From Linanthus parryae (taxonomy: Eukaryota; Streptophyta; Magnoliopsida; Ericales; Polemoniaceae), in the NCBI GenBank assembly GCA_023055425.1, contig JALGPY010000004.1, forward strand, positions 113,749,504-113,813,503: a DNA stretch of 64,000 nt, in the 5' to 3' direction. The notes below the pieces were generated by a model. That model saw nothing but the letters and a program-made list of their open reading frames with translations, searched no databases and was not told the DNA's origin. Below, piece after piece: positions 43,485 to 53,685 of this stretch (the stretch's first letter is position 1; each line of letters opens with the position of its first letter). Position numbers and translations under genes: made by a program.

Positions 43485-43916
43485 CTACAAAGTAAAACAA
43501 CTCCATAAGTCTCTTACTCCGCGAAGTTTATAACGTAAATAAAATGACTACTCTCATGAAGTACATACATATTTCCAAGACTTCAATTTCATAACCACAA
43601 GACTCTTGAAAAAGCAACCACCAACCAAACTCCCCCATCAAAACGCCTTAAAAGGTTGGGTGATCAAAGGTTTCTAACCCGAACTCCAATGGAACACCTC
43701 GAAACCCAATCTCTTAGTATCTCGGATAGGTTAAGGCTCTTAGTTAGGAGTGGATGGGTGGTTATACTTGATTTATATACTATTTTCTAAACACTTACAA
43801 ACATAATAATTCTATCCATACTACCCAAATCCCCAACGGCTTGTCAAATTATAATTTCTTTGCCTACGTTCATTTTAGTTACCCTAACAGGTTTCGATTC
43901 CCTTTTTGGAATGCCG

Positions 43917-43929
43917 GCTCTGATACCAC
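43917..43929 (-). promoter_or_regulatory. Primer-binding site of the chromovirus
   Basis: Minus strand TGGTATCAGAGCC, complementary to initiator-Met tRNA, 2-3 bases after the LTR end GTTACA. Confidence 0.9.
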
Positions 43930-43930
43930 T

Positions 43931-45906
43931 TGTAACACCCCCAAAACCACCAAGCCGGAGGCCCGGGGATGTCACTCCGTACCCGAGGTTAAAACCGAAT
44001 ACAAGGAGATTTTATAACATGGTTCTCAAGCAAAAACATCCATAAAATAATTAATACTAACCGTTATCACAATCCAATTGTTCTTGTCTCAAACCGGGCA
44101 TAAAGCAAACTAAAGTATTAAAGTATTTAAACTGTTCTAACATCAAATGAAGAAGCTAATTAATTAAATGATGCAACGCGTTCCCCTTCTATGCCAGATT
44201 CCCATCCTCTAGACCTGTGGTGTGGAATCAAAAAGAAACACCACAGTACAAAATCAGCATAAAAATACTGGTAAGAAAACACCCAAGCATGTAAAATGAT
44301 GAGACCAGTTAAAAAGCCAGTAATAAGTTTGAGAGTAAGAGTTCTTTTCCAAAACAAAACAGAATGTAGTTGACAATTGTAACGAACAAGTGAGTTTCCA
44401 ATTCTATAATCTTTCCATTTGGGAAAAACTAAATCCACATATTAATTCCTTTTTTCCATTAATATACTCAAAACCAAAATCCATCATTAATAATTTGTTG
44501 TGACGGGGAAACCAACCATCTCGCAAGCATCCAGGACCTTAAGTGTGGACACCCCCCAAAGACTTCTGGCGGCCAGAGGAGTGAGTACAAGGAGCTATCC
44601 GGGGACTTGCAACCGGATTAAATAAAATAAATTGAACGGAAGACCGGATTGAACACGCCCAATGCCAATAGTAACCAATAATAAATGGCCCCGCACAACT
44701 CTTCCACTTTACGTTATAGTTCATTGTTATTATCATTGTGATATTTTCAAGAAAGACATTTAGCAAGTAAAAAATCACATATTGCATGTCACATCACATA
44801 AACTCATTTTGAGACGTAAAGAAATATAAGAATTTATTTGACACGAAGGAGTTAGGCACACCAGGCCTGGCATGTTTACTTACCTCAAAACAAATTAACT
44901 ACCCCAAATCAGTAGATGTACTCGATATACTCGTCGTCGATTTAATCGTCACCTACACGTAACAATACCCTAATTAAATATAATACTCTAGCAATATAAT
45001 TGCTATACTATTTACATGCATATGGCACTCGACGGTTTAGGTTTCTAACACCAACCCAACATTCCCAATTAAACCCGATACACTAGTGGTTAGGACAATG
45101 GGCTCTAGGCTAATCACACAACTCTACTAACAATGTTCAAGACGAACATCTTTTTTAAGCTATTTAATTCTAACTAAAGAGATAACTAACTAAATAGGTT
45201 CACATTACACTAGTCACAACTCACAAATTCACCCTAACGCTTGTACTTAGGTTCAAGACTTCGAAACAAGTGTTAAACTCCCAAAATCCAACTAATTTCA
45301 TGTCTAAACCCTATTTAATAATCCCAACAGCACTAATGACAAATTCAGCAACTTTCAGTGACCAAAAACAGTCCTATAGCGACAAATTCCAACCTTTTAG
45401 CGACCGGACAGATTGTACAATAACCCTAGAACATCAAACTAAGTGTCCAACGGTCACGATTTCGACTCCAATTGAATTAACCGGTGATTACCATTCACTT
45501 AACCAACCCAACACATCAAACAAGTGATGACTTCTAATTAAACCTATTGTTTTGGCTTGATTTTACCTCCTACATAAACTAGGGTTTATGGGTTATCATG
45601 AACATGAATGATTTTGATGATTTATGATGAATAGCATGAAATCAATCCAAGTAAAGGATTATAATAAATCTGAAAATTAATGATTACATGCTACGTACAT
45701 GAATCGTAAGCAAAAGATCACGAGAACAAGAGAAATCAAGAGAAAACAAGACCAAACCCGCCGCCCATGGAGGGTCGGACGGAGAGAGAGAGAAAAAGAA
45801 GAAGAAAAGAAGAGAAAGATAAAGAGATTACCTGATCGGAAAGAGAGAGAGAGGCGGCGGCGGCGGTGGTGATGCCGCTGCTGTTGCTGCTGAGAGGGAG
45901 AGAGAG

Positions 45907-45991
<85 letters not shown>

Positions 45992-46355
45992 GGGAGTGAG
46001 GGAGAGAGACGTGAGAGATAGAGAGAAAAAGAGAGAGTGAGGGTTTTATGAGAGTTGGAAAAAAAATCAAACTCATAAGGAAGGAAACCCTCTTGAATAG
46101 GTAAATTTACGTAGGAAGAAAAATTGGGTCAAAATAATACCAATATGTGGTAAAAACACACTTCCCCCTAGTTTAGCCAAAAATGCGACAACCTCCCCCA
46201 GACTCAATTAAAAGACACTAAAAATTTTAGATTAAATTCACAAAGATCCCCCAAACTCTAGTAACCGTAAAAATTAACTCTCGACAATTAAATTAACTCA
46301 CCAACACTTATAACAATATCACGAAATACCCATAGTCACAAAACGGGGTATTTCA
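43931..46355 (-). repeat. 5' LTR of the Tekay-like element
   Basis: About 2.4 kb, TGTAACACCC...GGGGTATTTCA in plus orientation, pairing with 31,194-33,732. It lacks the MITE of the partner but has an expanded GA microsatellite at 45,909-45,990. Confidence 0.9.
45909..45990. repeat. GA microsatellite
   Basis: About 80 bp of (GA)n with one interruption (CAGAGA at 45,951), inside the right LTR. The partner LTR has much shorter GA runs, so the expansion is younger than the insertion. Confidence 0.95.
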
Positions 46356-46526
46356 TCCTTCCCTCCTTAAAGAGAGCTTCGTCCTCGAAGCTTAAACCAA
46401 ATCCTCAACAACCAATAAGATATGAACCTCCACTCAAGGGTATAACTACTAAATTCAAACCTAAGGTCATGAATCATATGCAATATACTATAAGGAATAC
46501 TGTATTAAAAAACCGAAGGATTACAT
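46356..46526 (-). mobile_element. Tekay 3'-end fragment outside the 5' LTR
   Basis: Matches 33,733-33,905: polypurine tract region and post-integrase sequence. It lies outside the 5' LTR, the mirror anomaly of 31,116-31,193. It joins copia-2 gag sequence directly at about 46,527 without target duplication. Confidence 0.85.
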
Positions 46527-47188
46527 TGAGATTCTATCATATTTTCTTCAGCTTTTAATAACACATGCAATTCTTTAAAAGAGATTTTATCTGGGGTGAG
46601 AGACAGAGTGAATCTTATCCCAGATTTGAAAGAATTATATTCATGAGGAAGGCCATGTAAGGCATACAGAATCATATCTTGATCTTCAACAGGAACCATA
46701 GCAGAGGACAACTTATCTCTTATGGTTTCTAAGCGTTGCATATAGAGATATATAGAGTCAAATTTCTTAAGAATGGTTTGAAGTTCAGATCTAAGCTGCA
46801 TGATATTTGAACGAGTAACAGAGGCATACTTGTTCTCGAGAGAAATCCAAACTTCACGAGAGGTTTGCTTACCAACTACCTGAACCAGAGCCTCCGGTGT
46901 GAGAGCGGCGGTGAGAAGAGTGAAAACGGTCTGATCCTGAGTGACCGAGATATCGTACGCCGGATTTTGAACCGTTGTGTCGACGCCATCATTGTCGAGC
47001 ACATATTCAGAGGGACAAATTTTGGATCCATCAACATATCCAAATACCGATTCAGTTTTGAGGAAAAAGGAGACTTGTTAAAGTCATATGACATAGTTGT
47101 TTGAATCTAATTTGAACGGTACGAATTTATGAATCTAGGATAGGATAAAGTAGGGGTTTTAAGAGGAATTAGGAGTAGATAGAGTCAT
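46527..47188 (-). pseudogene. Copia-2 gag fragment, copy B
   Basis: Second copy of the N-terminal gag found at about 25,250-25,915. Start ATG at 47,188, then a shift, then an open segment 47,002-46,527 with AYDISVTQDQTVFTLL, EVWISLENKYAS and ILYALHGLPHEYNSF. It ends at ENMIES, where the Tekay fragment begins. The primer site TGGTATCAGAGCC lies at 47,189-47,201. Confidence 0.85.
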
Positions 47189-47202
47189 GGCTCTGATACC
47201 AT

Positions 47203-47245
47203 TAAAGAATCCTTGAAGGATTCAAAGAAATCAAATAGAGCAGAG

Positions 47246-47279
<34 letters not shown>

Positions 47280-47658
47280 AGAAAAGGGTTGAAGATGAAC
47301 AAAGTTTTCATTCGATATAAAACGCCTAAACGGCGGAGAGAATGATTACAGAGAGGATGAATTCAAAATTACCATAATTAGCCCAACAGTCTCCTTATAT
47401 ATGAATACATACAAACGGACACCTAGAGAAGCCAACTGGTGTAATTTACACCGTTGGATTGGGAAGATAAAAGATCTTCTACAGAGAAAGCACAAGACTT
47501 TGAAAAGATTACAAAATAGTCCATCAGAATAGCTAGAAGGAAACACAAGTTGTGAAAATAGCAGAAAGACCCCTCTTGATCTAACAAACTTCAATTTGAA
47601 CTTGAGCTGAATATTCTCCTTGCAGATAAACCCTCTTGGATTGACACGTCAGCTAATA
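47203..47658 (-). repeat. Copia-2 LTR, copy B
   Basis: Matches 25,930-26,364, with a 30-base poly-A run at 47,249-47,278. Bounded by the primer site on the left and by LINE-A leader sequence on the right, as in copy A. Confidence 0.9.
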
Positions 47659-47840
47659 TTTTCCTCCGTAGTAGAAGTCATGGAAGAATAGAAGTTTCAC
47701 AGATCCCAAGTCAGAGCGATGAAAAGAGGAGAGAGATTGAATGAGACTCTTTTTTTTTGAAGTTGTGTGGTGTTCCTGCTGTTTTTGCTTGCTTACTTGT
47801 CTTCCCTGCTTTGTTGCTCGCCCGATTTCTAGACGATTCG
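47659..47840 (-). mobile_element. LINE-A 5' leader, copy B
   Basis: Same LTR/LINE junction as at 26,365. The ORF1 start has decayed (ATGACTTCTAC instead of ATGGCTTCTAC). Confidence 0.75.
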
Positions 47841-48507
47841 AGTTATTCAAACAGCTATTTTAACAAGCCTCGTGTCGCTCATTAGTTGTTCATGTTCAAT
47901 ATGTGAAGTCTCATCTAGGAAGATATGGTTGTAGATTGTTCTCTATGTTTCCTATGATGCTCGCATCAAATATGTCACTCCAAAACAATTTACGCTATAA
48001 TATGCAACCCGACAACACAACTTTTGTCTCAAGTTGTCGCTGAAAACGATTTTTGTGACTTTTTGACGATATTTTATGTTGTGATCGAGTCCAAGGAATT
48101 GCCAAAAATTGATCAAATACATATTCACTGGAGGTAAACCAGTTTCTAAATATATATATGCTTAGTTTCCTCATATGCAATGAACCACAATGGAATATTC
48201 AGACTCTGTCTCTTATTTTACATCATTGTCTACAAATAAATGTTGCTCCAGCTAACCGTAGGAAAGTTCAATGTAAAGCTAATAACATAGGCGGCATTTT
48301 GTAAAGTTAATAGAAGAGTACAACTATATGTGTAGTTTTTGAAAACTCGGGGCAAACGTAGAATGCATTTTATATATTCTTCTTGAGTTTTATCTATAAA
48401 TATAACTTTTACTCTTTTTTTTAAATGAATTCTTATATTAAATTTGACGGACTGGTATAACTTTTACTCTTATCTATCTTTTAAAGGCGTTACATCAGTT
48501 ATATTCA
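47841..48507 (+). other. Upstream region of F-box copy B, left part
   Basis: Colinear with about 26,547-27,277 of copy A. The open stretch seen in A and C is shifted here by a small deletion near 48,293. No gene is assigned. Confidence 0.5.
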
Positions 48508-48819
48508 TCTATATTATAAATTAGGACGGTTGACTTTAAAATGTTTTTTAGACCGTTAGATTGAATTAACCCTAGCCATTAGATCTCACCTACCACCCAC
48601 TTAACTATCCACTACTTAACTACCCACTTAACTACCCACTTCTTTTATCATAATTATAAAAAGTGAGCTTCCTTTGTTCCTGATTATTTAATACAATTAT
48701 TCGTGTTGTCTTCGTTTTCTGCCCATGTTTGTAGATGAAAATACTCATGTTATTTATGACATTACAATAGGTGAAACGTGTTTTTGGGGTATTGCCCTCG
48801 GGCACGGCCAATCCTCTAG
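48508..48819 (+). mobile_element. Non-autonomous Helitron, 312 bp
   Basis: Starts TCTATATTATAAATTAGG after an A and ends CTAG before a T. About 11 bp before the end is a stem TGCCC-TC-GGGCA (48,793-48,804). These are the three Helitron hallmarks (5' TC, 3' hairpin + CTRR, A/T insertion). Copy A has the uninterrupted site near 27,277 (ATATTGATCAATATATAG), confirming insertion without target duplication. It has no ORF. Confidence 0.9.
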
Positions 48820-49072
48820 TCAATATATGGATTGAAAATTTGGAAGTTTCTATGAAAAAGGGTAATGTAACGTCTAACTACAAAGAAAATTTATTACAAT
48901 GTTGAATTGTAATTATTGACTTATTTTGGAACTATTAGAATCAATTCCTTTATAAGCATCGGCCTTCACCATACTCTCTCACAAACAGGTCTTACTTATA
49001 AGCATCGGTCTTCACCATACTCTCTCACAAACAGGTCTTACTAGGGTTTATCACTCCCTCACCGTTCTACAA
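48820..49072 (+). other. 5' flank of F-box copy B
   Basis: Contains the duplicated 47-bp TATAAGCATCGG...TTCACCATAC unit (about 48,950-49,045) that precedes all three F-box copies, then CTAGGGTTTATCACTCCCTC. Confidence 0.5.
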
Positions 49073-50300
49073 ATGCCGACCACCATAACGACGACGAAGC
49101 AGCCGAATCCAACCTCCATCTCCGACCTCCCCAACGCCTTCATCGTCGAGATAATAGCCCGACTTCACGTGGAAACGGTCATGGCAGGCAAATGCGTTTG
49201 CAAGAACTGGTACAATCTTCTCTCCCACCGCATCTTCTCTAAACTCCACCTCGACCGATCCCCTCCAACAACCGTCACTACCATCGTCAACGCCAAGATC
49301 GCCGGCGGCGACAAGAAGGTCCACCTCATCGATCTCCAACAACCCAGTCCCCCGAACCATCTCCAGCAGACCTCGTTCCCCGACCCAAAATTCACCCGAT
49401 CCGTTGCTTTCGGGTCCTGCAATGGTCTAGTCCTGTACGGACTCAGAACCGGGCCCGATTTGTACCTGTGCAACCCCATTGTAAGCCGCCAAATCAAGCT
49501 TCCAGAGCTCAAACTAGAAACCGGGTTGATTTGCGATTTATACGGTACTAGGAAGCTATCCAGAAACAATGTGGAGGGCCACCTAGTAACTGGAGTCACC
49601 TGCGGGTTGTATGGGATAGGTTATTGCCGCATTTCTGATAAGTATAAGGTGATTAAATTAACCTTGTACACAAACGGCAAAAACGAGGCCAAAATATGTG
49701 AGATCGGAGCTCACGTGGAAGCCTATTGAAGCGGTCCCGCCAGGAAATTATAGCTGGAATCGGGGCGGTGTTTTTATCGACGGGGCACTGTATTGGTACG
49801 TCACGCAATCTTCTAATTATTGTGAGCACGTGGGGTCCATTTGCTATTTCAACGTCGCGACAGAAAAGTTTTGTTCCCTCCCGCCGCCGCCGCCTCTCGA
49901 GCAATTTAACCTTCGTAATATTGTGCCGTTGTGGAAAACGGTTACGGGGAAGTGGTGTCTGCATTGAAGCTATGTCCGGTTTTGCCAATGGGAAGGGTAC
50001 CTGTCGATTTCCTACTTTACGGGGCGTAGCGTGGACATGTGGGTGATGAAAGAGCACGGCGTTAAAGAATCATGGACCAAAGTGTTCTTCATCGATACAA
50101 GTACGGAGATATTTCCCCTTGGGATGTTGCCTAATGGGGAATTATTTACGATTACGATTGATAGGGGTGATTTTGCTACTTATAATTTGACGACGCGGGA
50201 GATGGTGAAAGAAGAGAGGAAGACCAGGGAGGATTGTTTTGTGGAACTTATGTACAAACCAAGCTTCATTTCACCGGGAGACCTCATAGAGACAAGCTAG
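49073..50300 (+). pseudogene. F-box gene copy B (frameshifted)
   Basis: The most complete copy. From MPTTITTTKQPNPTSISDLP it is open for 218 codons. It has the F-box (AFIVEIIARLHVETVMAGKC, NWYNLLSHRIFSKLHLD), then FGSCNGLVLYGLRTGPDLYL and the F-box-associated domain start (RISDKYKVIKLTLYTNG). A 5-bp deletion near 49,714 shifts the frame relative to A and C. Reading continues as VPPGNYSWNRGGVFIDGALY until TGA at 49,965 (Cys in the others). The last part (50,031-50,300) has VDMWVMKEHGVKESWTKV and ends FISPGDLIETS. As an SCF adaptor it would need both domains in one frame, so it is a pseudogene unless spliced unusually. Confidence 0.85.
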
Positions 50301-50663
50301 AAAATGAAATGTTGCATTTGAGGCAGTGCCCTCCTTAGATGTGTCGTGTACTTGTTAAGGTCGTACAAATGTTATGGTAGCTGTTTCGTAACCCGATGAT
50401 AAAAGTATAGCAGTGGAACTTGTACAAATTAACCTTCAGACCTTGTAAAAAAGCAAGAAAAATGAAATGTTGCATCTCAGTGCAGTACCCTCCTAGGAGT
50501 CTTTATTTTCATATTTTCACATTTGATAATGTTATTTCGCTTCTTTTATGTGGTCGTACATATGTTAAGGTAGTTGTTTTACAGCTCGGTGATATAAATT
50601 TAGGAGCGACGGATTTGATTCAGGATTTTTGCCAGATTGGTAATAGACGTGTAGGAAGTCACT
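50301..50663 (+). other. 3' flank of F-box copy B
   Basis: Same internally duplicated 3' sequence as copy A. It continues past GTAATAGACGT into GTAGGAAGTCACT, shared with copy C but not with A. Confidence 0.7.
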
Positions 50664-51242
50664 AAAATTACAAGATGCATCCAAGTGGGAACCGCCGCCG
50701 GAGGACTTCGTGAAATTAACTACGACGGGTCATGGAACCCATCTACCAGGCAGGCAAGTGGAGGTTTTGTGATCAGGAATTGCAGAGGAGAGTTGCTCTG
50801 TGCTGGATCTAAGCACTACCAGAGGTGTGAGAACGCAAAGGAATCGGAGATGAGAGCGGCACAGCTGGGATTGGAGGCCGCCATTGATAAGGGATTCAGA
50901 CGACTGATTCTCGAAGGTGATTCAACCACCGTAACACACAGTATAGCAAGAGCCATTTGTGGAGAGAATTGGACGGACTTCTCGAACTCGGCAATGGTTT
51001 TGGAAGAAATGAAGGAGAAGTTTCGGGAAGTGGATGCATTGAAGACTCGAGCTATTCCACGCACAGTTAACCACGTTGCAGACCACGTGGCCAAAGCTGC
51101 TCAAGACACGAGAAGTCTATCGTATTGGGAAGAGGGACCAGAATGGTTGAAAAAATTGTTACTTCTTGATGTTCATTTACCAGTTCCCTAGTTTTTTAAT
51201 ATAAATTCGTCATCTTCCTCAAAAAAAAATTACAAGATGCAT
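50664..51242 (+). mobile_element. 5'-truncated LINE with RNase H, flanked by a 17-bp duplication
   Basis: The insertion is bounded by AAAATTACAAGATGCAT at 50,664-50,680 and 51,226-51,242. It has a short A-tail (51,221-51,229) after a T-rich 3' end. Copy C has the undisturbed site at about 60,976-60,992. The length, A-tail and long target duplication are typical of target-primed LINE insertion. Confidence 0.9.
50685..51191 (+). CDS. RNase H domain, C-terminal end of a LINE ORF2
   Basis: 168 codons, fully open. It has an RVT_3-type plant RNase H fold: REINYDGSWNPSTRQASGGF with the first catalytic Asp, SEMRAAQLGLEAAIDKGFRR with the Glu, LILEGDSTTVTHSI with the second Asp, and NHVADHVAKAA near the end with the final acidic position. 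This domain degrades the RNA of the RNA-DNA hybrid during LINE replication. The upstream endonuclease and RT are absent through 5' truncation, so the ATG at 50,685 is fortuitous. The lack of stops suggests a young insertion. It is oriented with F-box copy B and could be co-transcribed with it. Confidence 0.8.
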   Translation: MGTAAGGLREINYDGSWNPSTRQASGGFVIRNCRGELLCAGSKHYQRCENAKESEMRAAQLGLEAAIDKGFRRLILEGDSTTVTHSIARAICGENWTDFSNSAMVLEEMKEKFREVDALKTRAIPRTVNHVADHVAKAAQDTRSLSYWEEGPEWLKKLLLLDVHLPVP

Positions 51243-51856
51243 AAGAATGGGAGTAATTAGTTTAAGATAAACGATCATACGGGATTAAGTCCATCATAAC
51301 TCCAGTGGAATTGTCTTTGTAAGAGTACTCCCATGGAGTTATTTCATTCTCCTTAATAATAGATGCTCTTCCTCTTAAAGCGCTTGGGCTTGATAGTTTA
51401 CCTGTTTTTATCTGTCATATTTAGGGCATTTTCAACCAATTTCATTTTTCCCCTCCCCTCAACTCCCCCTCCCCTCCCCCATGGATCCACTATTTTCCCC
51501 CTCCCCCTTTCTATCTCTCAAACTACTACTCATCTCCAACCCATTTATTTCCCCTCACCTAACAAAATTAATATTTAATATATATTTAATTATTTAAAAA
51601 TAAAAATTTAATACAAAAAATGTAAATACAAAATTATATACAAAAACACACACACACACACGTATATATATACACAAAAAGGATAATAACAATAATACTA
51701 ATTGCAATAATAATCAAATTAATAATAATTAAATAATAATAACATACAACACTTTCGTTAATTTTCAGTTAAATAAGATAACAATGACTTTTAGTAAATA
51801 TACATTTCAACGATCGTGAATAGACTATCATTTTTATAAATAACTAAAATTTAAAA

Positions 51857-51922
<66 letters not shown>

Positions 51923-51945
51923 AATAACACATAATATAATCATAA
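51243..51945. repeat. Outer part of the left arm of the B/C inverted duplication
   Basis: Mirrors about 60,300-60,975. Contains the C/T-rich CCCCTCCCC stretch (51,450-51,515), a CA run (51,648-51,661) and an ATT microsatellite (51,857-51,920). No gene. Confidence 0.8.
51857..51920. repeat. ATT microsatellite
   Basis: About 21 ATT units. The mirrored copy at 60,327-60,356 has about 9, so the array length diverged after duplication. Confidence 0.95.
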
Positions 51946-51950
51946 TATAA

Positions 51951-52555
51951 ATTTACCACCACTACAACATTAAAATAAATAATAATTGCTCATAAGTTAC
52001 AAATATAAAGAGTAACATAAGAAATTTAATGATAAAATAAATATTTAAGTACATGTCAATACTTTATTGGTTTGTTTTGTACATATTGACATGTAGGATA
52101 AAAAATGTCATATTTATATCAATTATTTGAAGACAAATGACATCCCGTGGTTTGACCAGAGGACTTTCCTGCTTTAAAATAAGATATAGGATAAAATAAA
52201 ATGTGCCATAATTGCTAAGAAGTTACAAATTAATCACTGGGAATACAATAAAAAAATTAATTCTTAAGCAAATTACAATTTTTTATCATATTTATATCAA
52301 TTATTTCTAGAGATAAAGTTCTAATAATAAAATCGCATCATTAATTAAAATTTTACCACCACTACAATATTGAAATAAATAATAATTGGTCATAAGTTAT
52401 AAATATAAAGAGTAACATAAGAAATTTAATGACACATAAATATTTTAGTACATGTCAATTCTTTATTGGTTGATTTTGTACATATTGACATGTAGGATTA
52501 TAAATGTCATATTTATATCAATTGTTCGAAGACAAATGACATCTCGTTCACTAGA
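51951..52555. repeat. Direct repeat pair, about 205 bp each
   Basis: Units 51,951-52,157 and 52,351-52,555 share TTTACCACCACTACAA, AGAGTAACATAAGAAATTTA, TACATATTGACATGTAGGAT and GAAGACAAATGACATC in the same order. The 190 bp between is AT-rich. A TACATGTCAA...TTGACATGTA inverted pair lies inside each unit. Confidence 0.85.
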
Positions 52556-52840
52556 TGACTTTCCTGAAGATAATGTGATTGGTTGATCATGTTTTTCTTT
52601 CCAATACATTGATACAATAATTGTGGTAGGATTAGTAATAAATGATCAATCAATCCCACTACATTGTGAAAGAAAATGATCCTCTCCTACCATTTTTCTC
52701 TCCTCCCATCTCCTCCCCTTTTCACTACAAACGACACTTGACACCTCACACTAAATGAGATCCTAGGGCCAGTATACAAACACATCAACTCTAATTAATA
52801 ATTTATTTATGTTACCCCTTACTGTTCATTTAATTTACAA

Positions 52841-52870
52841 CTAGTCGTTATCTCGCGCCATGGCGCGGGC
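52841..52870 (-). mobile_element. Possible Helitron 3' terminus
   Basis: Minus strand: hairpin-forming CGCGCCATGGCGCG (perfect 14-bp palindrome, 52,854-52,867), then AGATAACGA and CTAG before T. This matches a Helitron 3' end. The 5' end is not identified. Confidence 0.5.
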
Positions 52871-53244
52871 TTGATTTTTGAAGTTATATAGATATTGTGT
52901 ATTTACTTAATTTCTTATGAGTTATAGAAATTTGGAATGGACGCCTTACATTTTGCGAGCTATGTTTACCTTTCTAGAGTTGAATAAGATCTTTGAATCA
53001 ATACATGTTAACTTTGAAGATCTTGAGTAAAACTTGTCGACAACAAATACTGATTCGAACACATACTCAACTTTGTTCATTATTTATCCTACGAAGTGAC
53101 ATACATAAATACTGATTGTACCTGAGTTTGATTTGAACTATTTTTCAAATGATTTTTAGAGTATACTATTAACGAAGTTTAATTTGAACTATATTTGAAG
53201 TACTTGGTTTGTTGGTAATTTAAAGATTCGGGAGTTGATTTGTT

Positions 53245-53685
53245 TGAGAAAGCGAAATTTATTAAATTGAAATTCTTTCTTTGGCCCAATTATCGATTAG
53301 AAGATTTAGCTTGTATGAATCGATATTGGTTTGATACCAATAATGGGAGTCAGGACGGTGGGACTTATCTCTTAAAAAGAAAAGATGGATGTTCATATTC
53401 TTTAGAGACATATAGAATTCTGTGGATAGCCGTATTCGATGAAAGCCACTTTGGTATCTTATTGAACAAAAATGGTGATATTGTTCCTCCGCACATTAGC
53501 ATAGCGTACTCCTCCTGTTCGAACCGACCAAAAAATGAATGAAGGGCCTGCCCCTCTTGTTTGTCCATCCATGTGCACCCCGAATCCGCGATTAAAGAAG
53601 TCAGATTTGCCATATTCATGGAATACAATTCACTTTCAAGATGCCTTGGTGGTGAAATGGTAGACACGCGAGACTCAAAATATCA
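53245..53685 (+). other. Plastid DNA mosaic in the nucleus
   Basis: Three plastid-like pieces lie end to end. 53,245-53,350 encodes [20 protein letters not shown] followed by NGS, a phrase of the plastid ycf1 C-terminus. 53,350-53,450 has TGGATAGCCGTATTCGATGA, like domain V of a plastid group II intron. 53,540-53,642 looks like the spacer before trnL-CAA, and 53,643-53,681 is the first half of that tRNA. In a plastid genome these are not adjacent, so the pieces were joined during or before nuclear insertion. The ycf1 piece is in an open frame of 100 codons by chance. Confidence 0.75.
53643..53681 (+). pseudogene. trnL-CAA: trnL-CAA 5' fragment (plastid origin)
   Basis: GCCTTGGTGGTGAAATGGTA then GACACGCGAGACTCAAAAT: acceptor, D-arm and anticodon arm up to and including the CAA anticodon. 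It then breaks into unrelated sequence, so there is no T-arm and no functional tRNA. Confidence 0.85.

Larger units (their letters stand above)
33733..43930 (-). mobile_element. Tekay/Del-like chromovirus, internal region
   Basis: Ty3-gypsy element on the minus strand between LTRs 43,931-46,355 (5') and 31,194-33,732 (3'). Order: primer site 43,917-43,929, accessory ORF 43,484-42,815, AT-rich leader, gag (split by a solo LTR), protease, reverse transcriptase, RNase H, integrase with chromodomain, and polypurine tract AATGAGGGAAGGA. The chromodomain after the integrase tail and the VHNVFHVSQMKKYVPDP phrase mark a Tekay/Del-type chromovirus. Stops and shifts affect every domain. Many stops look like single C-to-T changes. 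Confidence 0.9.

Noticed and set aside
45828..46076. Ser-Leu repeat protein
   Set aside because: Translation of the GA microsatellite in an LTR.
53240..53542. 100-codon open frame as a nuclear gene
   Set aside because: Chimera of plastid ycf1 and non-coding plastid pieces; no nuclear gene structure.
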